Shown here: in pieces, positions 26,003 to 33,710 of the stretch
How positions within the stretch are numbered: the first letter of the stretch is position 1
Layout of the letters: every line of letters starts with the position of its first letter
Origin: Paraburkholderia tropica
GTDB lineage: Bacteria; Pseudomonadota; Gammaproteobacteria; Burkholderiales; Burkholderiaceae
Length of the DNA stretch: 64,000 nt
Direction of reading: 5' to 3'
Assembly: GCF_914484835.1 (NCBI RefSeq)
Contig: NZ_CAJZAR010000095.1
Span: 53,717-117,716, forward strand
Position numbers and translations under genes: made by a program
The notes under the pieces: generated by a model
The model's input: only the letters and a program-made list of their open reading frames with translations
Told to the model about the DNA's origin: nothing
Database searches by the model: none

Positions 26003-27010
26003 ATGAAGGCCGTTGAGATAACCGAATTCGGTGCGCCGGACGTGCTCAAGCTGACCGAACGCCCGACCCCCGAGCCGAAGGCCGGTGAGGTGCTGATCAA
26101 GGTGAGCGCGTCGGGCGTGAATCGCCCTGACGTGTTCCAGCGCAAGGGGTCGTACGCACCGCCGCCGGGCATTTCCGATCTGCCGGGACTCGAAGTTGCG
26201 GGTGAGATCGTCGGCGGCAACATCGACGAAAAGCACAATCCGTTCGGCCTGAAGGTCGGCGACCGCGTGTGCGCGCTGATCGCGGGCGGCGGTTACGCCG
26301 AATACGCGGTCGCACCGCTCGGCCAGTGTCTGCCGGTGCCGCAGGGTCTGACCGACGTCGAGGCGGCGTCGCTGCCCGAGACGTTCTTCACGGTGTGGAG
26401 CAACGTGTTCCAGCGCGCGCAGCTCGGCAAGGGCGAGGGCGGCGAGAACGAAACGCTGATGGTGCAGGGCGGTTCGAGCGGCATCGGCGTGACGGCGATC
26501 CAGATCGCGCATGCGCTCGGTTTCCGCGTGTTCGCGACCGCGGGCTCGGACGACAAGTGCCGTGCCTGCGAGGCGCTCGGCGCGGAGCGGGCGATCAACT
26601 ATCGCACCGAGGATTTCGTCGAGGTTGTGAAGTCGCTCACGCACGACCGCGGCGTGGACGTGATACTTGACATGGTCGCGGGCGGCTACGTGCCGCGCGA
26701 ACTGTCGGCGCTCGCGACCGGCGGGCGCATCGTGCTGATCGCGACGCTCGGCGGCTCGAAGTCGGAGCTCAACATGGGCGAAATCCTGCGCCGCCGCCTG
26801 ACGATCACGGGCTCGACGCTGCGTGCCCGTTCGGTCGAGTTCAAGGCGCAGATCGCGCAGGAACTGAAGACGAATGTGTGGCCGCTGATCGAAGAGGGCC
26901 GCATCAAACCGGTCGTGTTCAAGGTGTTCCCGGCCGCGCAGGCCGCTGAGGCGCACGCGCTCATGGAGAGCAGCGAGCACATCGGCAAGATTGTGCTCGA
27001 CTGGTCGTAA
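26003..27010 (+). CDS. NAD(P)H quinone oxidoreductase, PIG3/zeta-crystallin type
   Basis: 335 aa, zinc-less medium-chain dehydrogenase. Seen: N-terminal GroES-like domain with SGVNRPDVFQRKGSYAPPPG, the NADPH-binding VQGGSSGIGVTAIQIA, and QAAEAHALMESSEHIGKIVL at the end, all typical of the PIG3 family (one-electron quinone reduction). Start at ATG 26003 with GGGAG upstream; a longer ORF from 25934 lacks family support. Between pnp and tpiA, probably monocistronic. The natural quinone is unknown. Confidence 0.9.
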   Translation: MKAVEITEFGAPDVLKLTERPTPEPKAGEVLIKVSASGVNRPDVFQRKGSYAPPPGISDLPGLEVAGEIVGGNIDEKHNPFGLKVGDRVCALIAGGGYAEYAVAPLGQCLPVPQGLTDVEAASLPETFFTVWSNVFQRAQLGKGEGGENETLMVQGGSSGIGVTAIQIAHALGFRVFATAGSDDKCRACEALGAERAINYRTEDFVEVVKSLTHDRGVDVILDMVAGGYVPRELSALATGGRIVLIATLGGSKSELNMGEILRRRLTITGSTLRARSVEFKAQIAQELKTNVWPLIEEGRIKPVVFKVFPAAQAAEAHALMESSEHIGKIVLDWS

Positions 27011-27130
27011 TCGGCCGAACACTCCGCGAATGCGCGGCATCGAGGCGCCGAAACGGGTTCGTGCTTGATTTTTCGGGGCTTTTTTGGCGCTTTCTCGGCG
27101 CGTTTTTTCGTGGATCGGGCGCCGCGCGGT

Positions 27131-27160
27131 TTGACCCGTCAGGATTACGCGCAGTAAAAT
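27131..27160 (+). promoter_or_regulatory. tpiA promoter
   Basis: -35 TTGACC (27131-27136), 18-bp spacer, -10 TAAAAT (27155-27160); leader of about 33 nt to the tpiA ATG. Confidence 0.7.
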
Positions 27161-27198
27161 GTTGTGTTTTGCGTCCGCTTTTAACAGCAACCGAAACA

Positions 27199-27981
27199 AT
27201 GACGAATCAACGATCGAAGCTCGTAGTCGGTAACTGGAAGATGCATGGCCGCCTGGCGGCCAATGTGGCACTGCTCGAACGCGTCGCGCAAGGCGCGCAG
27301 ACGCTGCCCGCCGGCGCGCGCGTCGGCGTGTGCGTGCCGTTCCCTTATCTCGCGCAGGCTCAGGCGTTGCTCGGCGGCAGCCGGGTCGTGTGGGGCGCGC
27401 AGGACGTGTCGGCGCACGAACAGGGCGCTTACACGGGCGAAGTCGCGGCCGGCATGATCGCCGACTTCGAGGCGGGTTTCGCGATCGTTGGTCACTCGGA
27501 GCGCCGCGCGTATCACGGCGAAAGCTCGGAGCTCGTCGCGGTCAAGACGCAGCGTGCGCTGGCGGCCGGCATCACGCCGATCGTCTGCGTGGGCGAAACG
27601 CTGGAACAGCGCGAAAGCGGCGCGACCGAGCAGGTCGTCGGCGCGCAGCTCGACGCGGTGCTGGCGGTGTTGTCGGTGGAAGAGGCGGCGCGCATCGTCG
27701 TCGCGTACGAGCCGGTCTGGGCCATTGGCACGGGCAAGAGCGCAAGCTCGGAGCAGGCGCAGCAGGTGCACGCGTTCCTGCGCGCGAAGCTGGCGGCGAA
27801 GGGCGCGCAAGTGGCCGACGTGCCGCTGCTCTACGGCGGCAGCGTGAAGCCGGACAACGCGGCGGAGCTGTTCCGTCAGGCCGACATCGACGGCGGCCTG
27901 ATCGGCGGCGCGGCGCTGAAGGCGCAGGATTTTCTCGCGATCTGCGCGGCCGCTGCGGCGGGCGCGAGCCTCGCGGGCTGA
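27199..27981 (+). CDS. tpiA: Triosephosphate isomerase
   Basis: 260 aa TIM barrel interconverting DHAP and glyceraldehyde 3-phosphate. Seen: VGNWKMHG (substrate Asn and Lys), VGHSERR (electrophilic His), AYEPVWAIGTGK (catalytic Glu and flexible loop) and LYGGSVKPDN (phosphate site). Start at ATG 27199 is next to the first strand; an upstream in-frame extension runs through the promoter and is rejected. Likely transcribed with secG and ahead of tRNA-Leu and nuoA, the usual betaproteobacterial order. Confidence 0.97.
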   Translation: MTNQRSKLVVGNWKMHGRLAANVALLERVAQGAQTLPAGARVGVCVPFPYLAQAQALLGGSRVVWGAQDVSAHEQGAYTGEVAAGMIADFEAGFAIVGHSERRAYHGESSELVAVKTQRALAAGITPIVCVGETLEQRESGATEQVVGAQLDAVLAVLSVEEAARIVVAYEPVWAIGTGKSASSEQAQQVHAFLRAKLAAKGAQVADVPLLYGGSVKPDNAAELFRQADIDGGLIGGAALKAQDFLAICAAAAAGASLAG

Positions 27982-28088
27982 AGGTAAAGCCAGGCCGGTG
28001 TGCGGCGCTCTAGCGGGCGCCGGGCGCGGGCAGCATATGCGGCTGTCTCAGGGGAGGCAGGCGCTCAACAAGGACTCAGGTGAGTGTG

Positions 28089-28481
28089 ATGCTGTATTTG
28101 AAAACGTTGATTATCGTCGTTCAGCTTCTGTCGGCGCTCGGGGTGATCGGCCTCGTTCTGCTGCAGCACGGCAAGGGCGCCGACATGGGCGCGGCCTTCG
28201 GCAGCGGCGCGTCGGGCAGCCTGTTCGGCGCGAGCGGTTCGGCCAACTTCCTGTCGCGGACTACTGCAGTTCTCGCAACAGTTTTTTTCCTGTCGACGCT
28301 TGCGCTAACCTACTTGGGGTCGTATCATGCGAAGCCTTCGGCGGGTGTGTTGGGTGCTTCGGCTCCTGCCCCGGTCGTGGCCTCGGCTCCGGTCGCTGCA
28401 AGCCTTACCGCAGCGCCTGTCGCAAGCGCTCCGGCAGCGGCTTCGGCAGCATCGAGCAGCGGTAACGACGTACCGAAATAA
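28089..28481 (+). CDS. secG: Preprotein translocase subunit SecG
   Basis: 130 aa. Two membrane helices (TLIIVVQLLSALGVIGLVLL and TAVLATVFFLSTLALTYLG) flank the cytoplasmic GKGADMGAAFGSGASGSLFG loop typical of SecG. The C-terminal ~50 residues are Ala/Ser/Pro-rich, longer than E. coli SecG but common in beta-proteobacteria. SecYEG accessory subunit for protein export. ATG 28089 matches homologues; an in-frame GTG at 28080 with AGGA upstream is an alternative. Confidence 0.94.
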   Translation: MLYLKTLIIVVQLLSALGVIGLVLLQHGKGADMGAAFGSGASGSLFGASGSANFLSRTTAVLATVFFLSTLALTYLGSYHAKPSAGVLGASAPAPVVASAPVAASLTAAPVASAPAAASAASSSGNDVPK

Positions 28482-28536
28482 ATTCAAAAAACTTGTTTTT
28501 GTGCATTGAACAAACGTCAGGAACAAGTTAGAATTT
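28480..28536. repeat. Inverted repeat spanning the secG end and tRNA-Leu promoter
   Basis: AAATTC (28480-28485) and AACTTGTT (28490-28497) match AACAAGTT (28522-28529) and GAATTT (28531-28536). The right arm contains the tRNA promoter -10 box. Confidence 0.7.
28506..28534 (+). promoter_or_regulatory. tRNA-Leu promoter
   Basis: -35 TTGAAC (28506-28511), 17-bp spacer, -10 TAGAAT (28529-28534). Start near 28541, about 50 nt before the mature tRNA. Confidence 0.75.
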
Positions 28537-28592
28537 AAGTCTTGAAGCGATTCGCGGGTTTCAATAAATTGTTGTCCCGGATTGCATGCAGT

Positions 28593-28677
28593 GCCGACGT
28601 GGTGAAATTGGTAGACACGCTATCTTGAGGGGGTAGTGGCGAAAGCTGTGCGAGTTCGAGTCTCGCCGTCGGCACCA
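28593..28677 (+). tRNA. tRNA-Leu (anticodon GAG)
   Basis: 85 nt including the encoded CCA. Acceptor stem GCCGACG with CGTCGGC, discriminator A, D-loop GGTGAAATTGGTAGA, anticodon loop TTGAGGG with GAG at 28627-28629, long class II variable arm, and GTTCGAGTC T-loop. Reads CUC and CUU. Between secG and nuoA with its own promoter and terminator. Confidence 0.98.
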
Positions 28678-28688
28678 AATGTATCTAC

Positions 28689-28728
28689 AAAATGCCAGCC
28701 GCTTGCTTCAGCTTCGGCTGGCATTTTT
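28689..28728 (+). terminator. Rho-independent terminator after tRNA-Leu
   Basis: AAAATGCCAGCCG and CGGCTGGCATTTT, 13-bp stem with T5. Sets the nuo operon apart, which then needs its own promoter within 28730-28830; a weak TAAAGT at 28770-28775 is the best -10 I see. Confidence 0.9.
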
Positions 28729-28839
28729 GCTTTATACGTCGTGTTTGTTTCGTTCGCAGCGCGAAGTCGTAAAGTGATTCCCGCAGAGCGACATCGTGTG
28801 TTCCTGCGGAACCTCAGAACCAACCGATAGAGGATAGCC

Positions 28840-29199
28840 TTGAACCTCGCTACCTATTACCCCGTCCTGTTGTTCCTTCTTGTAGGTCTTGGTCTGGGCG
28901 TAGCGCTGGTATCAATCGGCAAGATCCTCGGTCCCAACCGGCCCGACAGCGAAAAGAATTCTCCGTACGAGTGCGGCTTCGAAGCGTTCGAAGACGCGCG
29001 CATGAAGTTCGATGTACGGTATTACCTCGTGGCCATTCTCTTCATCATCTTCGATCTCGAAACGGCATTCCTGTTTCCGTGGGGCGTAGCCCTGCGCGAT
29101 ATCGGCTGGCCGGGCTTTCTGTCGATGATGGTGTTTCTGCTCGAATTCCTGCTGGGCTTTGCCTACATCTGGAAGAAAGGTGGTCTCGACTGGGAATGA
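28840..29199 (+). CDS. nuoA: NADH-quinone oxidoreductase subunit A
   Basis: 119 aa, three membrane helices, complex I membrane arm near the quinone site. Seen: NSPYECGFEAFEDARMKFDV with the conserved Cys and acidic residues, and FDLETAFLFPW. The start is TTG at 28840 after AGAGGATAGCC, a good ribosome site, and it gives the family N terminus MNLATYYPVLLFLL; no ATG fits. First gene of nuoA-nuoN. Confidence 0.96.
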   Translation: MNLATYYPVLLFLLVGLGLGVALVSIGKILGPNRPDSEKNSPYECGFEAFEDARMKFDVRYYLVAILFIIFDLETAFLFPWGVALRDIGWPGFLSMMVFLLEFLLGFAYIWKKGGLDWE

Positions 29200-29271
29200 C
29201 GGGTTAATCGCCGGTTAGCATGGGCGGCACTGTGGGGACAACTGCAGGCCGTCCGCTGGAGTGGAAAGCAC

Positions 29272-29751
29272 ATGAGTATCGAAGGGGTCTTGAAGGAAGG
29301 GTTTGTCACCACCACGGCTGACAAACTGATCAACTGGACGCGCACCGGCTCCCTGTGGCCGATGACGTTCGGGCTGGCGTGTTGCGCGGTCGAAATGATG
29401 CACGCGGGCGCGGCCCGCTACGACCTCGACCGCTTCGGCGTGGTGTTCCGTCCGAGCCCGCGCCAGTCCGACGTCATGATCGTGGCCGGCACGCTCTGCA
29501 ACAAGATGGCGCCCGCGCTGCGCAAGGTCTACGACCAGATGGCCGAACCGCGCTGGGTGATCTCGATGGGGTCGTGTGCCAATGGCGGCGGCTACTATCA
29601 TTATTCGTATTCGGTCGTGCGCGGTTGTGACCGCATCGTGCCGGTCGACGTCTATGTGCCAGGCTGCCCGCCTACCGCGGAAGCTCTGGTCTATGGGGTG
29701 ATCCAGTTGCAGGCGAAGATTCGCCGCACCAGCACCATCGCCCGTCAATAA
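29272..29751 (+). CDS. nuoB: NADH-quinone oxidoreductase subunit B
   Basis: 159 aa. Carries the terminal [4Fe-4S] cluster N2 that hands electrons to quinone. Ligands seen: Cys37-Cys38 in GLACCAVEMM, Cys102 in MGSCAN and Cys132 in VPGCPP. Normal beta-proteobacterial length. 72 bp after nuoA; peripheral arm next to NuoC, D and H. Confidence 0.97.
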   Translation: MSIEGVLKEGFVTTTADKLINWTRTGSLWPMTFGLACCAVEMMHAGAARYDLDRFGVVFRPSPRQSDVMIVAGTLCNKMAPALRKVYDQMAEPRWVISMGSCANGGGYYHYSYSVVRGCDRIVPVDVYVPGCPPTAEALVYGVIQLQAKIRRTSTIARQ

Positions 29752-29773
29752 AGGCCAAGCGCCTCCCCACAAT

Positions 29774-30379
29774 ATGGCAAGCAAACTCGAGACCCTGAAA
29801 GCGAACCTCGAAGCGGCCCTTGGTGCGCGCATCGTCACTCTCACTGAAAAGCTCGGTGAGTTGACCTTGGTCATAAAGGCGGTAGATTACCTGAACGTAG
29901 CGCAGGAACTCCGCGACAATGCGTCGCTCCGCTTCGAGCAGTTGATGGACCTGTGCGGCGTCGACTATCAAACGTACGGTGACGGCGCGTGGGAAGGCCC
30001 GCGCTTCGCGGCCGTGTCGCATCTGCTCTCCCTCACGAACAACTGGCGTCTGCGCCTGCGCGTCTACGCGCCGGACGACGACGTGCCTATCGTGCCTTCG
30101 CTCGTCGACATCTGGAGTTCGGCCAACTGGTACGAACGCGAAGCGTTCGACCTGTTCGGCATCGTCTTCGAAGGCCACCCCGACCTGCGCCGCATCCTGA
30201 CCGACTACGGCTTCATCGGCCATCCGTTCCGCAAGGACTTCCCCGTCTCCGGCTACGTCGAAATGCGTTACGACCCGGAGCAGAAGCGCGTGGTCTACCA
30301 GCCGGTCACCATCGAGCCGCGCGAAATCACGCCGCGCGTGATCCGCGAGGATCGGTACGGCGGTCTGAGGAAACACTAA
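29774..30379 (+). CDS. nuoC: NADH-quinone oxidoreductase subunit C
   Basis: 201 aa, separate from NuoD (the two are fused in E. coli). 30 kDa subunit signature: NWYEREAFDLFGIVFEGHPD followed by RRILTDYGFIGHPFRKDFP. Structural part of the Q module, no cofactor. Begins 22 bp after nuoB; nuoD starts 9 bp after its stop. Confidence 0.97.
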   Translation: MASKLETLKANLEAALGARIVTLTEKLGELTLVIKAVDYLNVAQELRDNASLRFEQLMDLCGVDYQTYGDGAWEGPRFAAVSHLLSLTNNWRLRLRVYAPDDDVPIVPSLVDIWSSANWYEREAFDLFGIVFEGHPDLRRILTDYGFIGHPFRKDFPVSGYVEMRYDPEQKRVVYQPVTIEPREITPRVIREDRYGGLRKH

Positions 30380-30388
30380 GAGGGTCGC

Positions 30389-31642
30389 ATGTCAGAGATC
30401 AAGAACTACACGCTCAACTTCGGCCCGCAGCACCCGGCAGCGCACGGTGTGCTGCGCCTCGTGCTCGAGCTCGACGGCGAAGTGATCCAGCGCGCCGATC
30501 CGCACATCGGCCTGCTGCACCGCGCGACCGAAAAGCTCGCCGAAAGCAAGACCTTCCTGCAGTCGGTGCCGTACATGGACCGTCTCGACTATGTGTCGAT
30601 GATGGTCAACGAGCACGGCTACGTGATGGCGATCGAAAAGCTGCTCGGCATCGAAGTGCCGATCCGCGCGAAATACATCCGCGTCCTGTTCGACGAAATC
30701 ACGCGCGTGCTGAACCACCTGATGTGGATCGGCTCGCACGGTCTCGACGTGGGCGCGATGGCGGTGTTCCTCTACGCGTTCCGCGAACGCGAAGATCTGA
30801 TGGACGTCTACGAGGCGGTGTCGGGCGCGCGCATGCACGCGGCTTACTACCGTCCGGGCGGCGTCTATCGCGATCTGCCGGACGCGATGCCGCAATACAA
30901 GGCGTCGAAAATCCACAACGAGAAGGCGCTCGCCAAGATGAACGAGGCGCGCCAGGGCTCGCTGCTCGATTTCATCGACGACTTCTTCACGCGCTTCCCG
31001 GCTTGCGTCGACGAGTACGAAACGCTGCTCACCGACAACCGCATCTGGAAGCAGCGTCTCGTGGGCATCGGCGTGGTGAGCCCCGAGCGCGCGATGCAGC
31101 TTGGCCTGTCGGGCGCGATGCTGCGTGGTTCGGGCATCGAGTGGGATCTGCGCAAGAAGCAGCCGTACGAAGTCTACGACCAGCTCGATTTCGACATTCC
31201 GGTCGGCGTGAACGGCGATTGCTACGACCGTTATCTCGTCCGCGTGGAAGAGATGCGTCAATCGACCCGTATCGCGAAACAGTGCATTGAGTGGCTGCGC
31301 AAGAATCCGGGTCCCGTGATGGTCGACAATCACAAGGTTGCGCCGCCGTCGCGCGTGAACATGAAGTCGAACATGGAAGAGCTGATTCACCACTTCAAGC
31401 TCTTCACCGAAGGCTTCCATGTGCCCGAAGGCGAGGCCTACGCAGCAGTGGAACATCCGAAGGGTGAATTCGGCATCTACCTGGTGTCGGATGGCGCGAA
31501 CAAGCCGTATCGTCTGAAGATCCGCGCCCCGGGTTACGCCCACCTGGCCGCGCTGGACGAAATGGCGCGCGGTCACATGATTGCCGACGCGGTCACGATC
31601 ATCGGCACGCAGGATATCGTGTTCGGCGAAATCGACCGCTAA
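30389..31642 (+). CDS. nuoD: NADH-quinone oxidoreductase subunit D
   Basis: 417 aa, 49 kDa subunit, forms the quinone-binding cavity with NuoB. Seen: NFGPQHPAAHGVLRLVLELD at the N terminus with the conserved His, LLHRATEKLAE, and the C terminus ending in GTQDIVFGEIDR, where the last Arg is conserved. Ribosome site AGAGGGTCGC. Full length. Confidence 0.97.
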   Translation: MSEIKNYTLNFGPQHPAAHGVLRLVLELDGEVIQRADPHIGLLHRATEKLAESKTFLQSVPYMDRLDYVSMMVNEHGYVMAIEKLLGIEVPIRAKYIRVLFDEITRVLNHLMWIGSHGLDVGAMAVFLYAFREREDLMDVYEAVSGARMHAAYYRPGGVYRDLPDAMPQYKASKIHNEKALAKMNEARQGSLLDFIDDFFTRFPACVDEYETLLTDNRIWKQRLVGIGVVSPERAMQLGLSGAMLRGSGIEWDLRKKQPYEVYDQLDFDIPVGVNGDCYDRYLVRVEEMRQSTRIAKQCIEWLRKNPGPVMVDNHKVAPPSRVNMKSNMEELIHHFKLFTEGFHVPEGEAYAAVEHPKGEFGIYLVSDGANKPYRLKIRAPGYAHLAALDEMARGHMIADAVTIIGTQDIVFGEIDR

Positions 31643-31790
31643 GGCAGCAACAGCCGGTGCGCCCCCGAAGCAAGAGGAGGCGCGCCGCGCGAGAATACCG
31701 GGAACACCACGTCTGCCGCAGCGAGCAGTGCGCTACACGCGCGGCAGGGTTGTGTCTGGTGTGAAATGAATTAACGAGCCGTGACAGAAA

Positions 31791-32276
31791 ATGATCTCAG
31801 CTGAAGGCCTGAAAGAAATCGATCGCGCGTTGTCGAAGTACCCCGCCGATCAGCGACAGTCCGCCGTGATGGCGGCTTTGGCCGTTGCTCAGGAAGAGCA
31901 TGGCTGGCTGTCCCCCGAACTCATGCAGTTCGTGGCCGACTACATCGGCATGCCGCCGGTGGCCGTCGAGGAAGTCGCCACGTTCTACACGATGTTCGAG
32001 ACGAAGCCCGTCGGCAAGCACAAGATCACGCTCTGCACGAATCTGCCGTGCCAGCTCGGCCCCGATGGCGGCTCGGAGAGCGCCGCCGACTACCTGAAGC
32101 AGAAGCTCGGTATCGACTTCGGCGAAACCACGTCCGACGGCAAGTTCACCTTGAAAGAAGGTGAGTGCATGGGCGCGTGCGGCGACGCACCGGTGATGCT
32201 TGTGAACAACCACCGCATGTGCAGCTTCATGAGCCGCGAGAAGATCGACCAGCTGCTCGAGGAGCTTTCGAAATGA
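31791..32276 (+). CDS. nuoE: NADH-quinone oxidoreductase subunit E
   Basis: 161 aa, thioredoxin-like, binds [2Fe-2S] cluster N1a. Cluster Cys pairs are visible in LCTNLPCQLG and ECMGACGDAP. N module partner of NuoF. A 148-bp gap separates it from nuoD; its stop overlaps nuoF as ATGA, so the two are translationally coupled. Confidence 0.97.
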   Translation: MISAEGLKEIDRALSKYPADQRQSAVMAALAVAQEEHGWLSPELMQFVADYIGMPPVAVEEVATFYTMFETKPVGKHKITLCTNLPCQLGPDGGSESAADYLKQKLGIDFGETTSDGKFTLKEGECMGACGDAPVMLVNNHRMCSFMSREKIDQLLEELSK

Positions 32277-33601
32277 CTTCGTTGCACGACCGTCACATCA
32301 AACCGCTGATTCTCGCGGGCCTCAACGGCGAGAACTGGCATCTCGAAGATTACGTCGCGCGCGGCGGCTACAAGCAGCTGCGCCGTATTCTCGAAGAGAA
32401 GATTCCGCCCGAGCAGGTGATCGCCGACGTCAAGGCCGGCGGTCTGCGCGGCCGCGGCGGCGCGGGTTTCCCGACCGGCCTGAAGTGGAGCTTCATGCCG
32501 CGTCAGTTCCCGGGGCAGAAGTACCTCGTCTGCAATTCGGACGAGGGCGAGCCGGGCACGTTCAAGGACCGCGACATCCTGCGCTGGAATCCGCATGCCG
32601 TGATCGAAGGCATGGCGATCGGCGCCTACGCGATGGGCATCACCGTCGGCTACAACTACATCCACGGTGAGATCTTCGAGGTCTATCGCCGCTTCGAGGC
32701 TGCGCTGGAAGAAGCGCGCCAGGCGGGCTACCTCGGCGACAACATTCTGGGCACCGACTTCACGTTCCAGCTGCACGCGCACCACGGTTATGGCGCGTAT
32801 GTCTGCGGCGAAGAAACGGCGCTGCTCGAATCGCTCGAAGGCAAGAAGGGCCAGCCGCGCTTCAAGCCGCCGTTCCCGGCGAGCTTCGGCGTGTACGGCA
32901 AGCCCACCACGATCAACAACACCGAAACGTTCGCGGCGGTGCCCTTCCTGCTGACCGTCGGTCCGCAGACCTACATGGAACTGGGCAAGCCGAACAACGG
33001 CGGCACCAAGATCTTCTCGATCTCGGGCGACGTCGAGCGTCCGGGCAACTATGAGATCCCGCTCGGTACGCCGTTCGCGACGCTCATGGAACTCGCCGGC
33101 GGCGTGCGCGGCGGCAAGAAGCTGAAGGCCGTGATTCCGGGCGGCTCGTCGGCGCCGGTCATTCCGGGCGACCTGATGATGCAGACCGACATGGACTACG
33201 ACTCGATCGCCAAGCAGGGCTCGATGCTCGGCTCGGGCGCGGTCATCGTCATGGACGAAACGCGCTGCATGGTGCGCTCGCTGCTGCGTCTCTCGTACTT
33301 CTACTACGAAGAGTCGTGCGGCCAGTGCACGCCGTGCCGCGAAGGCACGGGCTGGCTGTACCGCGTGGTGAACCGTATCGAGCACGGCCTCGGCCGCCAG
33401 GAAGACCTGGATCTGCTGAACTCGGTCGCGGGCAACATCATGGGCCGCACGATCTGCGCGCTGGGCGACGCAGCGGCCATGCCGGTGCGCGGCATGCTCA
33501 AGCATTACTGGGACGAATTCGAATATCACGTGCACAACAAGCGCTGTCTCGTCGGCGGACATGCCGGCTCGCACGCGGCCTCGGAATCGGTGGCTGCCTG
33601 A
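32273..33601 (+). CDS. nuoF: NADH-quinone oxidoreductase subunit F
   Basis: 442 aa, NADH- and FMN-binding subunit with cluster N3. Seen: NADH site LRGRGGAGFPTG, FMN region YVCGEETALLES, and ESCGQCTPCREG with three of the four N3 Cys, the fourth near RTICALGD. Start at 32273, where ATG overlaps the nuoE stop by 4 bp; longer forms would run back inside nuoE. Confidence 0.97.
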   Translation: MTSLHDRHIKPLILAGLNGENWHLEDYVARGGYKQLRRILEEKIPPEQVIADVKAGGLRGRGGAGFPTGLKWSFMPRQFPGQKYLVCNSDEGEPGTFKDRDILRWNPHAVIEGMAIGAYAMGITVGYNYIHGEIFEVYRRFEAALEEARQAGYLGDNILGTDFTFQLHAHHGYGAYVCGEETALLESLEGKKGQPRFKPPFPASFGVYGKPTTINNTETFAAVPFLLTVGPQTYMELGKPNNGGTKIFSISGDVERPGNYEIPLGTPFATLMELAGGVRGGKKLKAVIPGGSSAPVIPGDLMMQTDMDYDSIAKQGSMLGSGAVIVMDETRCMVRSLLRLSYFYYEESCGQCTPCREGTGWLYRVVNRIEHGLGRQEDLDLLNSVAGNIMGRTICALGDAAAMPVRGMLKHYWDEFEYHVHNKRCLVGGHAGSHAASESVAA

Positions 33602-33710
33602 GGGCAAGAGACGTAAGCGTTAGCGCGTTGTGCGCGGGCCGCGTGGCTCGACGCAACGGGGTAGACCGCTGTGAAATTGAGCGGTAACAGGTTAGGGACG
33701 ATTAACCATC

